This document shows positions 51,362-64,000 of a stretch of DNA of 64,000 nt, piece by piece; position 1 is the first letter of the stretch; each line of letters begins with the position of its first letter. Origin of the DNA: Atopsyche davidsoni (lineage: Eukaryota > Arthropoda > Insecta > Trichoptera > Hydrobiosidae); assembly GCA_022113835.1 (NCBI GenBank), contig JAILWY010000018.1, positions 21,723,501-21,787,500 on the forward strand. The letters run 5' to 3'. The translations under genes and the position numbers were made by a program. The notes beneath the pieces are model-generated. The model made no database searches, had not been told where the DNA came from, and saw only the letters and a program-made list of their open reading frames with translations.

Positions 51362-52875
51362 CCTCGTGTCGCGCGCCGATTTATGGCCCAGCTGGTAAAA
51401 AACTGAACCAATTTCGGGACCGACACCACTCAATACACGCTGACCAGCGCCAGGCTCGCTGACAGGGGTGCGGCGTCGAGGCTGGCTTAATATTTTACTG
51501 AAAATAGTATTTTATATAACTACAGACTTCGAAGTATTAAAAAAATATTGCATTGTCTGCAATAATCCGACTCAACGCTGAGTACAATGTACGAGTATAT
51601 ATGAGGCAAACATCTTTGTATAGTTTAAGATTTGAAAAAATGTAATCCAAATTGATATATTATACTACATAACATATTTCATATACAATAATTAATGGTA
51701 AATAACCAACAAGATTGCACGGGTTTTGTTGGAAAGTGCGTGCAAGTAGGTGGTTCCTCCGAGGTCGGGTGATGGCTGGGCGCCCCCGGCGAGGCCCGCG
51801 GAGTCGAAAATGCCAGCCGGATGGGGTTTCCCTGCTCATCCCGTTCCGTGGATCCTCAGCATCGGGCCTCCGCAAAAACCCCGCATACATTATAATATGT
51901 ACGGCCGCGTGACACTAAATAACAAGCGGCCGCCTTTTCGGGGCCCGCGGGGCCATTGTTGTCGCGACGCTGTCCTGTCCGGCCGCGCCTGTCGGGTGCT
52001 TCGTTTTTGCCGGGAACTCCCGGGTGGGGCGCGCCTCCGCCGTCGAGCCGCCGGTTTTTTAAATTTATTTATCATTTATTTGTCATTTTATCATTCGCGA
52101 TGTTTTTGCCCGCCACGCAGTCTCGCGCCGCGGTAAAGGCGCTCCGCAAACTCTGGCACCGCAACCGGACCGGCCCCATAACCCGGAGGAGGCTTTTTAA
52201 CAACCTTCCTCCGTCTCTTGGCCGAGAGGGTCGCGCCCTGCCGTCCCTAGGGTTAAATGTCCAAATGCTCGTAGTGCTGACCTGTTTTTTTTTAAATATT
52301 GTACTGCTAAGAAAATTAATAATTCATATTGCAAGTCATCCGAAACTTTTAATTTTTTAAGGTTTTTTTTGTTTTTTTTTTTTTTTTTAAAGAATATAAT
52401 TTTCTTACGGCTTTTACTATTTATTATGATTATTAAAATGATGAAGTTATTTTAAGTACTTTTGCACGTTTTAAGCAGTTCTATGCGCGTTCGTTGTTTA
52501 AGCTGAGCTCTTTTCCTTTGCAAATATTTATATTTATTATTTACTTAATTGAAAACAAGAATAAATACTTGAATTAATTTAATATAAAAATCGAGTACTA
52601 TAATAACTGTGAATCCTACTCGAGCTTTTCAAAATTAAAGCAATAGCTTGAATCAATTTACACATTTTTTATATAACTTTTTGAAAATGAGTGTATAATT
52701 TTACTATTTAAAAAATGTCTAAGTATTCTTTAAACTTATTTAAATGCAGTAATATTAATCGCTAAAGAGTTTTGGAAACGCTTCTATAGGAACTCTTCAA
52801 ACTCGATGTCCTTCCACTCGGGAGGCCGAGGGCGGCGGGGCGTCGGGGTCTACCGTTGTTTAGGCGTGAAAACAG

Positions 52876-52900
52876 AAAAAAAAAAAAAAAAAAAAAAAAA
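52876..52900. repeat. A25 homopolymer
   Basis: A 25-bp poly-A tract in otherwise GC-mixed sequence (gcgtgaaaacag before, cgcctggtac after). No target-site duplication or retroelement body is visible, so it is left as a simple repeat. Confidence 0.9.
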
Positions 52901-53505
52901 CGCCTGGTACATGAAGAATTTGGCTCAGTTGAAAGCTTCAAATTAAATAGTAAATATTTCAAGGTAACTGACATTATCACCCACTTCTCTTGCAATTAAA
53001 GAGCCTCTCTGATGACTCTCCCCACTCGTCCTTCGCTCGTGGACGTTTTGTCAGCGGGTACCTGACTCGGTCAGAGTCTTTCTAACTGTTCCCTGAAATG
53101 TGGTCAAAGGATAACCGATAACCCCTCGCGAACCAACTTCTGGGCAGTCCTCAGGTCGACGGGCCAAGGATAAACTAGACGTGGTTATTTAGTTAATTTT
53201 TAGAACATACTGAAGCAATTTTTTTAAATCACAAAATAAATCAAGTTCAAGTTTCCGTCTTTTCTGCTTCCGTTCTCGATCTGCAATAGTGTGAATCTGT
53301 ATGTTTATTTTTGTAACATTCATCATTAGTACAATGTGTTCAACGAAAAAAATACAAAACATTTTTAAATTTTATATCTCTCGTATGGTAGATTTATTAC
53401 AATAAAATTTGTACTTATTTACGGCATATGCATTACTAGGTTCTGCAAAATTAATGAATGACAACGCGTTAACCGATTTTCTTCACATCAATCACAACCA
53501 AAGTA

Positions 53506-54550
53506 CAGGGTTAGGCAGGGAGGTATGGATGATTTGAACGGGGCGCCACGCGAGGTGGGGATAACCTTGGTAGATAAAGATAAAATGTGGAGGTATTTTA
53601 GTAGCAATGGAGACGTGGTCGATAGAGCATCGTGTGTTCGTGTACAGCACCTTTATTGAAACGGGCCGTTCTGTCATTCAAACACAGAGACGTTTCCGGA
53701 ATCATTTCAACGTTGGCCGTCATGGTCGTGTTCCGAACTATGACACCATAATGAAGTGGGTGAATAACTTTCAACGAACTGGTTCATTGGGACAAGAAAC
53801 TGCACGAGGTGGTGACCGAACGGTAGGGACCCTGGAAAACATCGAAAGGGTGCGTTAAGCAGTTGAAGTCAGCCCTCAACGTTCGGCCGTACATCATCCT
53901 CGTGCTCTTCGCATGTCGGACCGATCAGTTCGCCAGATTTTACACCTGGACCTGCATTTGTATCCCTATAAGCTGATGGTTATCCAACCGATATTGATAT
54001 TGTTTTGGTTACGAGTGACGAAGCTGAATTTCATTTGCCAGGAGTGGTAAACAAGCAGAACTTAACGTTTTTAGGTTTCAACAAAATGGGGCGACATGCT
54101 ATCTATCCAGCTATGGAATTTCTAAGGCAAACCTTCCCTGGACGCCTCATTTCGTTGCGTGGAGATGTGGAGTGGCCTCCTCGGTCACCGGACCTGTCAC
54201 CATGTGAATATTTTTTATGGGCTACATCAAACGACAAGTTTACATAAACAAACCACGAACACCTAAAGCCCCGAGTGACACAATAACACAAGTAATCCGA
54301 GCGGTTCCACGTAAAATGCTTCGGAAAAGTATGGAAAACTTGTCACAATGTCTACAGGAGTGCATGGACAAAAACGGAGGCAATTTAACAGATGTCGTTT
54401 TTCGTACGTAAGAAATGTTTTTAATTTTTTATTTTTCATTTTTGTAATGGCAACATCCGAGTTACACTTTGAAAAAATAAATTTTAAGTTTCGTTGAAAT
54501 ATGAGTGTAACTGTTATTTCAAATCACCCATACCTCCCTGCCTAACCCTG
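53506..54550 (+). mobile_element. mariner-like element with decayed, deleted transposase gene
   Basis: Terminal inverted repeats of 33 bp (53506-53538, 54518-54550) differ at one position; they start cagggttaggcagggagg. The left flank is TA; the right flank is CA, so the duplication is no longer exact. A transposase relic starts at 53607 with a DUF4817-type helix-turn-helix segment (METWSIEHRVFVYS ... TIMKWVNNFQRTGS), continues through NIERVR and MSDRSVRQILHLDLHLYPYK, then VTSDEAEFHLPGVVNKQN (first Asp), a frame-shifted FQQNGAT (normally QQDGA, so the second Asp is Asn), FPGRLISLRGDVEW and SPDLSPCEYFLW (third acidic site), ending near GGNLTDVVFRT at 54410. Stops, frameshifts and two internal deletions make it non-functional. 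It belongs to the IS630-Tc1-mariner superfamily. Confidence 0.92.
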
Positions 54551-55194
54551 CACAACACCTCGAGCGGTTTTATTACCGTGAGATAGGCTATGCCTTTGGC
54601 GGATTCCTCATTATCAACAAATTGGACTCCATTAAAAACTACACCGTAGTCATTCTTTTTTTGTATTTAAAAGGAAGAAAAATATTGTAAATATTTATTA
54701 TTATTGCATTATCAAATTAACTATAGAGACTAGTTGAATTTTATCAAAATAAAGAGCACTCGTGTTCCCGCGAGCGTCTCTCGCTCCGGCGGCCGCGGGG
54801 GCAGCTCGCAGCACGGCTCGGATGTTTGGTTGCATATCTTTTTGACACCTGATCCGGTTTGGCGATACGTCACTTTAATTGAGAAACCGGTTCCAGGCCA
54901 TGTAAAAAACCTTAAACATCATCGCTCAAATATAGCTCGGAGGCGGGACAGAACACTATGAAAACTAGATAATTGATGCTTTCATACATATTACCTGTAG
55001 ATTGTTATTTATTTCTTTAAAAGCCTCATTCAAAAGTAACGAGTGTTTACTGACCAGTTATTTTAAGTCCTCAGAACTATAAACATATCAGTCCGAAAGC
55101 AACAAGGCAGGCGATAACTCACGAGCACCGGTGGTTGTTAGCTTTCGGTAGCGCGAGCTGGGCGGCTCGCGGTCCGTCAGGCGGGCAGGCCGGC

Positions 55195-55387
55195 GAGCCG
55201 CCGAGCCGGTGAGCCGCCGAGCCGGTGAGCCGCCGAGCCGGTGAGCCGCCGAGCCGGTGAGCCGCCGAGCCGGTGAGCCGCCGAGCCGGTGAGCCGCCGA
55301 GCCGGTGAGCCGCCGAGCCGGTGAGCCGCCGAGCCGGTGAGCCGCCGAGCCGGTGAGCCGCCGAGCCGGTGAGCCGCCGAGCCGAGC
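55195..55387. repeat. 16-bp minisatellite (gagccgccgagccggt), 12 copies
   Basis: Highly uniform array inside a GC-rich island (55140-55440). It explains the long minus-strand frame 55177-55482. Confidence 0.93.
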
Positions 55388-56740
55388 CGGCGAGTCCGAA
55401 GCGGCTGAGCCCCGCTCGGGGGAAAGCGACCCGCAGCCAGCGCTGCAGACTCGCTCTTGTGCGAGGAAATCAAATCACGCAAATAACGCTTTGTATCTTC
55501 CTACAAAAAATAATAACCTAGTGAAGGTTTTGATGTTACGATTTTATTTTAATAGTTTACTATTTTTTTAAATTTTCAAAAACACTAATTTCAGAAGAAA
55601 AAAACCATAAATTTATTCGATTCGTAACCCTTCGCATTGTATAATAAATCAAGAAAATCGATTCATACAAGTTATGATAAATAATTTTTGACTATATTTC
55701 ATATACACATCGGTTGCAATTTTTTGGGATGCAATGTAGGCTTGAAAACAGGACACTATTCTCGAATAAGTGTAACTGTAATGTGCCTAAAATACTTTCA
55801 TCACACGATACACATCTCACATAACATACCTAACAACACACATCACACACCACGTACTCACCGACTTCATTATTCACAACGTTATACCAGCCGGTTTATG
55901 TTAACTTATGGAACATTGATTTTTTCTAAAACGTATTTTTCTATTTTGTTGTTTTGAATAAATTTATACGTTTAAGGTGTATATGTGAATTTGAAATTAT
56001 AACGTATGAAAAAAATTGTAAGCTTACTGTTATAAAAGAGTACTAAATCTATAATTTAAAAACATAGTTAGTCCATGAAATAATAATTTTGAAAAGATGT
56101 GTAAATGCGCCTCGCGGCGTACATCTGCTCCGGCCCCGGGTCGCTAATGTATTCAGGTTTGTTCGCCGCCGCAGTTCGATCGGCTCCACATAATTGGACG
56201 TTATCTGGATTTATTGACACTATTGTGTACGGTTATTAATTAATAAAATGTCTTTTCCGAGTAAATTACAGTGCATTGCATGCCTACACGCTGTGCTTGC
56301 GCGTGCCTTGTGTTTACAGTATTATTCATTAACAAACAATCTATTCCTTATCTATTCATAGGCGCCCGTGTGATGTAACACAAGCATCTATTGCTGATTA
56401 CTTAATAATAAATTGTCACAAATTAATATAAATAGGGTAAATCAGCTAAAGACGATACCGAAGATTTCTCACTAGTTGCTGTTAAGGGGGTCGGAGGGAA
56501 ACCGTTTGATGACTTTGTGGGAATATAAAGAGAGAAAAACAATGCACCGTTTAAAGTAGCACAAATTGATGACGTTTTGGGATTTTGGTATTTCAGATTT
56601 AAATCTTGGGGTAAAATACAAATTCTCTTAATAGCGTGTAGTCACAAAAACATCCGGTTTATTGAGTGATTTAATAGTTCAATTAGTTTGATTTCTGTGA
56701 TTTTTGAAAACCTCGCATGTAAGCCGGCGTTTGCATACAT

Positions 56741-56850
56741 TCGCCCGCACTCGCATGCACTCTCCCGCACTCGCCCGCACTCGCCCGCACTCGCCCGCAC
56801 TCGCCCGCACTCGCCCGCACTCGCCCGCACTCGCTCGCACTCTCCCGCAC
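56741..56850. repeat. 10-bp minisatellite (tcgcccgcac), about 11 copies
   Basis: Units are mostly exact, with tcgcatgcac, tctcccgcac and tcgctcgcac variants at the edges: variants cluster at the ends and the centre is homogeneous. Confidence 0.92.
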
Positions 56851-57170
56851 ATGACCGCACACGAGCGCGCGGCTGACTAAATTTATTCAAGCGTCGTCGA
56901 ATACAAATTTCTTCATTCGAACGCAACGAGCGCTTATTTATCGTCAAATTATTCATCCTAGCATATTATTTATAAGTAACATCGTTTTCTCGGAGATTAT
57001 GATCTCTAACCTTAATTTGTCAAGAATATTTAGAGTGTATTTTTTGTCGGGTATTTTTTTGCCGGTAACACTTTAATTTGCGCCGTTTTTTCTCTCGTTG
57101 ACCGGGAACACCGGGGGTAGGCGAGCCCGGGCCGCCACCCCTGGCCGCGCGGCCGTCCTCACCGCTCCCG

Positions 57171-57299
57171 CCACCCTCGCCACCCTCGCCACCCTCGCCA
57201 CCCTCGCCACCCTCGCCACCATGGCCACCCTCGCCACCCTCGCCACCCTCGCCACCCTCGCCACCCTCGCCACCCTCGCCACCCTCGCCGCCCTCGCCG
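57171..57299. repeat. 9-bp minisatellite (ccaccctcg), about 14 copies
   Basis: One central ccaccatgg variant near 57217-57225. The minus strand reads as a Gly-Gly-Glu repeat (57020-57397), which I regard as repeat-driven. Confidence 0.92.
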
Positions 57300-58265
57300 C
57301 CGGTCGCGTCACTCGTGGGTGCGCTGTGTTCTGCAGGAATAGTCTGTTTTACGATTATGACCTTTGTTTCAAGCTTTTCTTCCAATCGATATTTCATTTA
57401 TACCTATTTTTTTAAATTTATTTATAAAAATATTTTGAAAGTAAATATAAACTATAGCCAGTATGTATTTATAAACTGAGAAATTCATAAATAATTATAA
57501 TTCGGTAGTGACGGCCGTGAGTTTTGCATGGTTTTTTAAATGAAAAATTCCGGTTTTATTTTGCTTCGCTGTGCCGCTGCTGATGTTTATTTTGAAAACT
57601 TTGCATAATTATCTATGTTTTTTTAACTATTCACATACTAAATCTTGGTATTTATTTTTTAGATTACACTGTTGTATTGAGGTGCATATCTATTTTCAAT
57701 TTCAATGTTACAATAATGTGATAATGACTAACTTAGACAGAATTTAGAAAAACATTATTTTAATAGCATAAATATTGAAAAAAAAGCATACCAATGAACG
57801 AAATAAAACGTGAGGCTTATTAAACAAGTTTTGAATGTATCTGTCAGATGTTTATTATTACTGACTTACAAAATCAGTCTTCATGGTGTCTTTATTCTGC
57901 AGGCTTCACGGTTCTTCCAAATTATGTCATTATAAAATCACAACTGTGATGTAGATATTTCGCGAGTGTCCTGTTGTGCGCGGAGTACCAGGAGGCTACT
58001 GATCTAGAGGCTAAGGTCCGAGTCTCTGGACCTGGCGCAAGCTCCTGCAAGACCCGCTGCCCTTTTTTAGCCAACTTGCGGGTCATTCAATCAATGCACA
58101 CGTGTGATCGGAATGTAAATATTAGCAAAATACTGGTTTGGGATGATATTAACTAAAATTAACGCTAAAGACAGTCACAAACAGATACACGATGTTTTAA
58201 CAATAAATATATGTAACTATAATATATTTTGTTGAACAATGGCTAATCTCTATTATTGAACCTTG

Positions 58266-58303
58266 TTTCTTATAAAATAAATTATTATTTATTTTATAAG
58301 AAA
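58266..58303. repeat. perfect 17-bp AT-rich hairpin beside the hAT element
   Basis: tttcttataaaataaat (58266-58282) is exactly inverted at 58287-58303 with a 4-nt loop. It ends five bases before the hAT target duplication. Confidence 0.7.
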
Positions 58304-58316
58304 TATTACTGTAGGG

Positions 58317-58959
58317 CAGGGGTAGGCAAACTTATTTACTAAAGAGCCAAATATGTACATTACAACGTAAAAAAAATTGGGACCCAAATCTGTTTATTGA
58401 TTTAACAAACCTCTATTATAATATAACACTATTAAATTTTGGGTATACCGAATAAAACTTGATTTATTTATTTATTATCAAACAAACGACCTTAGAGGGC
58501 TTTGGAGTTAATATAATACAAATTTGAAAAGATAAGAAATAGAAAGTGTAATATAAAAACTTAAGGCTACTTTAATATAAAAAAAATAATTTTATAAGAA
58601 AGAATGTTTTATAAAACACCTGTAAAAATAAATAAAGTGTTATTAATTATATGTAAGTACTTAAAATCAAAAAATCAGAATATATTCTCTACAAGTCGCA
58701 GCTAAAAATGAAAAAACAAAAATCATTGAAATCGTTTTAAATAAAAAAAAAAATTATAAATTTAAATCATGATAATGACCGACAAACATTTAATGCGAAC
58801 AATATCCTTGCATCTCCTTGGAAAGTTTAAGTAAGTCCGGTTTGTGTGTTGTTAATTTTAAGTTTATTAATACAATACCCGGGGATATTTGTGCCAGAGC
58901 CGCACTTAAGGGGTCAAAGAGTCGGATGCGGCTCCGGAGCCGCACTTTGCCGACCCCTA
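58317..58959. mobile_element. 643-bp non-autonomous hAT-like element
   Basis: The ends are caggggtaggcaaact and ttgccgacccct(a), the typical hAT-type terminal repeats of the caggggtcggcaaa class. An 8-bp target duplication is visible: ctgtaggg at 58309-58316 and ctataggg at 58960-58967 (7 of 8). The 3' end has subterminal agagtcggatgcggctcc and a 16-bp palindrome gcggctccggagccgc (58928-58943). The interior is AT-rich with no transposase. It is MITE-like and probably mobilised by a full-length relative elsewhere. Confidence 0.85.
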
Positions 58960-60149
58960 CTATAGGGTAAGATTAAAATTAAATCCAATAAAACGACGAG
59001 ATGGCTTAAGATAAATTTTGTATTAATTAAATAAGAAATCAAATACTTAAGTGTGCAAAAGGTGCGTAATTATATGAATGACTTGCGCATGCAGTTCGTT
59101 CGTCCATTGCGCTCCCCAGGAACAGCCGGGCAGACCTTCGCTCCCTTCAATAATAATATTAATGATAACGAATCTTCAACAACTTCAACGAATAATTTAT
59201 AGACCTGATCTCTCGCTCGCTGCTCGAGGTGACACGTCGCAGAGACTACTGTCACTCATTATTATGCCTGATCAGGAATTAAACAAAAAAGGGCATTATT
59301 ATATTTTGTTTGGATGTTGTCGCGGCGGGGCGGCTCCGTTGTGCCAATGTTCGTTCGCATCGCCAGTCGTGGGCTGCTCTGTCTTTCGAAGGGTGATTTT
59401 TCGCCTTCGCAGGTGGCTTTTGGTACTTTTACTTGCTGTCCCTGAATCTCCTGCACGGGGCAGTTACATCGTATACAAATATTGATCTATTACCTTGCGT
59501 TGATATCTTTGAAAGAAAAATTCTCTAATGAAATTACGGCCCCGCAGGAGACGGCAGGACCTTTGAGGGAACGGAGAGCTCTTTGCGCCCCGCGTCCAGA
59601 GTCTATTCAAAATCAAGGAGCCGAGGCGTTACCGCGTTGTTGAGCTTCAAACTGGGTCGTTATTTCAACAAAAATTTTAAGAAATAAAGAATATATTTTA
59701 AGAAATTTTGTAAATTGTTAATATAAAATTATGTTAACTAACTTTCGGTTAAAATATACTATAATACATACATTAACATACAGAAGAGGAAAATACACGA
59801 GAAAAAATACACACGTGAAAATACCTTAGATGGTCTGAATGTGTTTATATTACACTGGTTGGCATTTTCAGGTCGCATCGCCTAACCGCAAACTTTAAGG
59901 TACATAATTTCACTTGTTGAAGAACCGATAGGCCTATAATAGGTCTTAGGCCGTCGAGCCCAACAAAATAGTCGCAAGACATTATCAAGAGTATCGCGTG
60001 ACACTAAAGTTTGATTTATGGTCGGTTAAGCGCGATCTGATAAGCGATAACCGCACCAGCGGTAAAAACCGCAGAAGTGGATTGCGCGCGCCGGCCTCGG
60101 CCGCCGACAGCTCGGCGCTCGGGGAGTCCATCGGAGTGCCGGCGAGTAG

Positions 60150-60369
60150 CTCCCACTCTGCTCCCACTCTGCTCCCACTCTGCTCCCACTCTGCTCCCAC
60201 TCTGCTCCCACTCTGCTCCCACTCTGCTCCCACTCTGCTCCCACTCTGCTCCCACTCTGCTCCCACTCTGCTCCCACTCTGCTCCCACTCTGCTCACACT
60301 CTGCTCACACTCTGCTCACACTCTGCTCACACTCTGCTCACACTCTGCTCACACTCTGCTCTCACTCTG
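60150..60369. repeat. 11-bp minisatellite in two homogeneous blocks
   Basis: Thirteen ctcccactctg units (60150-60292) are followed by six ctcacactctg units (60293-60358) and one ctctcactctg. The single-base variant switches abruptly, as expected when arrays grow by local slippage. Open frames on both strands here are repeat-driven. Confidence 0.94.
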
Positions 60370-62410
60370 AGGAAGCGAGTCGCACAGACCCGGGCATCTA
60401 TTTCTGATTTAATTCAAGAGATGTTTTGTTTAATACTTGTTGGCGAGGTTGTAAATATTATCGTTTTTACATGTATAAAATGTTGTATTGTTTTAGTTTG
60501 CTGATAGAAACAATATCGCAGTTAAGTACGGAAGCCTATCTTTTTTATAAGAATATAAAAAATAATAAAAAGTTTTAGGTGCTATTACACGAAGAAAAAT
60601 ACTCATCGATTGCTCGCCCTCCCCGCACTCCCTCTCTGGCTGGAATTCACAGTCGTGCATTTTCATTCCCCGTGCGTCTAGCAGAAATGATTCAATCGCC
60701 TCACTCGCGGCCGACGCTTTCGGAACCATCTCGAATGATATCTTTGACACTGTTAGCCCGTTTATTTGTAACTTCCTAAACAAATTTGTGCCCAAAAATG
60801 ACACGGTGTAAAATAGACATAATGCTCGAGTATTCTCTCACAGACCGGCTACCGGATACCCGTAAATGATTATGTTTGAATGATATTAATACAAATTGAA
60901 ACCGATTAAGCGCATGCAATAATGAGTATAAGAGATGATGAATAGTCACCGGCCGAGACCAGGCGACGAGCGGCGTTCGCGGGCCCGGCGGGTGCGCTGG
61001 CTTTAATTTATTTCGTAGTGTTATATTTAATCAAACGACAGCCCGCCGAGACAAGCGCGACACGCCGCCCGAACGCGCCGACCCGGGCCCGACTCCGCGC
61101 GACGCCGGGTCCGGTGGCCCCGTCGGGCGAGCCGCAACGGCAACCGAGAGTAGTCCACATTCTAAACGAAGAATGTAAGCCCATATTTATTGTATAAAAA
61201 TGATTATTTAAAAAAAGTTCAAAATCAACTTTGAAATATTAGCACGGCGCTTAGTGCTTTGAATGCTTTACGCAATGCAAAGGCGCTTGATAAAGAATGA
61301 TTCCTCAGAATGGAAAAGTCGCTTTGTGAACACTTGTCCGGCTTCATCCTACTCGCGTCAGTTTCCGCAGCGAACATAATCTATCGCGACGACGCTTCAA
61401 ACATTCGTAATCGAAATCGATAAACAAACGTTGAAACAAAAAAGGAATAATATTCTAGCAATGCTATTAGACAATCACACATTAGGCTCCCGTTTTTATC
61501 ACATCGACTTTTTTTAAATCCAATACGGCGTACGAATTCCAGTGGCTTTGCAAAGTGAAAATCTGCGATATAAATCAGTGTTTGAAATTTTAATTTGGAA
61601 CTCTTGAATAATAGCGTCGGAGCACAGAAGTTGCCCCATTCGGCGCGCCCGGGCTTACGAGGTCCCTCGACCGCCGCGGCCGTAATTCCTCGATCATTGT
61701 CGTATTATGTTATAAATCTATCGATTAATCATGTTGTAACGTTTGTAGGTACAAAAAAACTCGGACATGTACCGAGCGATAGTCCAGAAACCGGTTTTCA
61801 AACCTCTCGGCATGAGACCTGTCACAGTCTTACGTATTGTAAATGCTGTATTAAAGGGTAAACAAAAAAACTGAATGTCATTTTTTAAAAGCTACTTAGT
61901 ACAATGGATAAGAAACTCGGACTCGGAAGATAGCCGTGCGATATTTCTGGAACCTCTCCGAGAGTGATCGCTTCACAATCGGTGGAGTCCATCGGCCGGC
62001 ACAGAATAGAGTAGCTCTTTGAAGGCGTACAATGGCGCTCTGTCGGGAATGATTTTTATTTTAGCCGAAACTTTTAACAGACGAATCGATAAGTCTCGAG
62101 ATGTTTGAATGGATATCGTATTACAAGGTTTAAAAAAGAAATAAATATACGTATCAATTTCTACGATTTAGACGGATACTTAAATTTCCGACTGCATACA
62201 TTTGAATTAGAATTATTTTACTTACAAGAATATTTTTATTCTTCCGCCATATTCCTCACTCGTGATACAGCTACTCTCGAGTGGCTATGTTTTTGTGTAG
62301 ATTTTTGTCTTCGATCGTTAGTTGCGAGTGGCATCGCTCGGACGCAGTCGAGTCGCAGTCGGTGGCAGCTTTCTCGGAGTCGCGACGCGACACCTCGCTG
62401 CTCGATCGCG

Positions 62411-62536
62411 AGCCTCGAGTCCCGAGTCCCGAGCCCCGAGTCCCGAGCCCCGAGTCTCGAGCCCCGAGTCCCGAGCCCCGAGTCCCGAGCCCCGAGTCCC
62501 GAGCTTCGAGTCCCGAGCCCCGAGCCCCGAGTCCTG
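62411..62536. repeat. 7-bp minisatellite (gagtccc / gagcccc)
   Basis: The two unit types mostly alternate (14-bp dimer), with gagtctc and gagcttc variants. It underlies several overlapping open frames at 62105-62656. Confidence 0.92.
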
Positions 62537-63899
62537 AGACTGGCGGGGAACTCCGGGAAACGCCCTCGTGACGAACCACGATTTAACTCGTTCCAGCTTT
62601 CTGAAACAAAAAGACGGCAATATCACTTAGCAAATAGCCGATTTAAAATAAAATGACTCGGATTTTTATTGCCCGTGAGAACTATAAAGGTCTAAAAACA
62701 TAGTTTGTGCGAGTTAATAATTGATCCTCGGTACTGAGTTAATACGAATAGATTTATTAATTTGATGTATGATTTATTATCAGATAATATAAGCGTCGAA
62801 AATGACCGCTTAGACATTCAAAATATATTTATTGTTAGGATGTTTCATGAATTTATTAAGGCGAGAGTGAGCGGCGGCGAGAGGGCCGCGCCGGAGGAGG
62901 CCGCGGGAGAGCGGGCGCTCCGCTCGGGATCGCTTCTGTCTCTCATTCAACCTGACTTTCTAAATTATTCCGACACAAATCTTTTTGACAATGAAAAATT
63001 GTTTGGTAAAGAACAGAAGTGGTCAAATACAATCGGCATTATGATATGCAAATAGATTTTTTGTAAGCCACTTACCGGTTCTCGCTCCAGACAGCGGCGG
63101 TGCGAATTAGTGTATTCATACATTGGATAAAAATGATTTATGAAATGTGTATTTTTGATAAACAATTGATTCTCGAGTTATTAAAACATAATAATATTTT
63201 TAATATTTACAATCGCTTTTTATTTATTATTTGCAAAATAATGTGCTTACCGTACTCAATACCGAGTAGAAATAAAAATCTTATGACATTTAAGAAATAA
63301 AATAAAATATTATCCAAATTAACACACTTAAAATAAAAATTAATTATAAATAACATTCCAATGAAAACAGACTTTTCAACATATCTTCTATTTTTAGTAA
63401 AATTTTAACAAATATATGCAGTGATTGCTTTTGAAATTTATTTGAGGGTATGTTACATTATTTTTAGAGTAGTAGTGCAGCAAAAGAAAAATCTTGTTTT
63501 TTTGTATTAAAATCATTTGGCAAACATTACGTTAATCAATCATTAAATAAATATAATTGTCTCTTACAAAGGGCTAGGTTGTTTACATCAATTTATAATA
63601 TAAATTTTAATTATACGATATTTAGTTTATTGACTCAAAAACTGTCATCAGAAATATGGGGTACAAAGTCCCTTTACTGCATGAGTGAAATAATAAGTTA
63701 AAATAAATAGGTAGACACATATTTAAAAAAATAAGTAAAAAACAAACAAAAAGGGGAAATTTATGTGAATTTACTGAGATTATATAATGGAAATATCCTA
63801 TCATAAAAATACTCAAGAATATTTATTTTCTTTTTGTTAATTTACATTATTACTTAGAGCTACGGTATTTGGCTATTCTTTGATACTGCGCACATCATC

Positions 63900-64000
<101 letters not shown>

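Noticed and set aside
52876..52900. A25 tract as the tail of a retroposed copy
   Set aside because: No target-site duplication and no retroelement or mRNA-like sequence before it.
55195..55387. CRISPR-like regular repeat
   Set aside because: Units are directly tandem without spacers, in a eukaryotic intron; an ordinary minisatellite.
59078..59485. 135-codon frame
   Set aside because: Non-ATG start, no family resemblance, and a competing frame on the other strand.
61896..61990. tRNA-like string tagtacaatggataagaaactcgg
   Set aside because: An A-box-like start only; no B box or T arm downstream.

Overview
The window looks like animal, specifically insect, nuclear DNA. It is AT-rich, with no operon-like packing and almost all of it non-coding. 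The only conserved protein-coding sequence is two exons on the + strand of one GATA-type zinc-finger transcription factor. The exon at 22906-23343 carries an RPHFH..LPWL block and a FSFPPTPPKD block, both familiar from the GATA-2/3 branch. The exon at 33719-33864 encodes a complete N-terminal GATA finger ending in KPKRRL. Together they point to the insect GATA-1/2/3 orthologue, grain (grn). The lepidopteran guess rests on overall texture and repeat content and is weaker than the insect call. The start codon exon and the C-terminal finger exon were not found, so both ends of the gene lie outside. The window therefore shows more than 22.9 kb of 5' intron or flank, one 10.4-kb intron, and more than 30 kb of the intron after the N-finger.

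Layout. 1-22905: upstream intron or flank, holding a GC-rich block at 8150-8660, a 184-bp inverted-repeat element with a tRNA-like core (9072-9255), tRNA-derived fragments, hairpins and several minisatellites. 22906-23343: grn exon. 23344-33718: intron with three large GC-rich tandem arrays (25.6-26.15, 27.4-27.6 and 29.7-30.0 kb) and a possible 15-nt cassette micro-exon (33187-33201). 33719-33864: N-finger exon. 33865-64000: very long intron. It holds a decayed Helitron (36063-37717, - strand) disrupted by an internally deleted mariner (35751-36060), a foldback element (45361-45515), a second internally deleted mariner-like element (53506-54550), a non-autonomous hAT-like element (58317-58959), and many simple and minisatellite arrays.

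Two broad patterns stand out. First, an AT-rich background is peppered with short, very GC-rich islands. Many of these are private minisatellites with 6- to 16-bp units, and several have clear higher-order structure. Second, the transposon relics are well preserved at their ends: target-site duplications are visible for the mariner and the hAT, and terminal inverted repeats for three elements. Most long open reading frames in the window are by-products of tandem repeats read through in every frame, and I do not call them as genes. No bacterial-type features, CRISPR arrays or rRNA genes are present.
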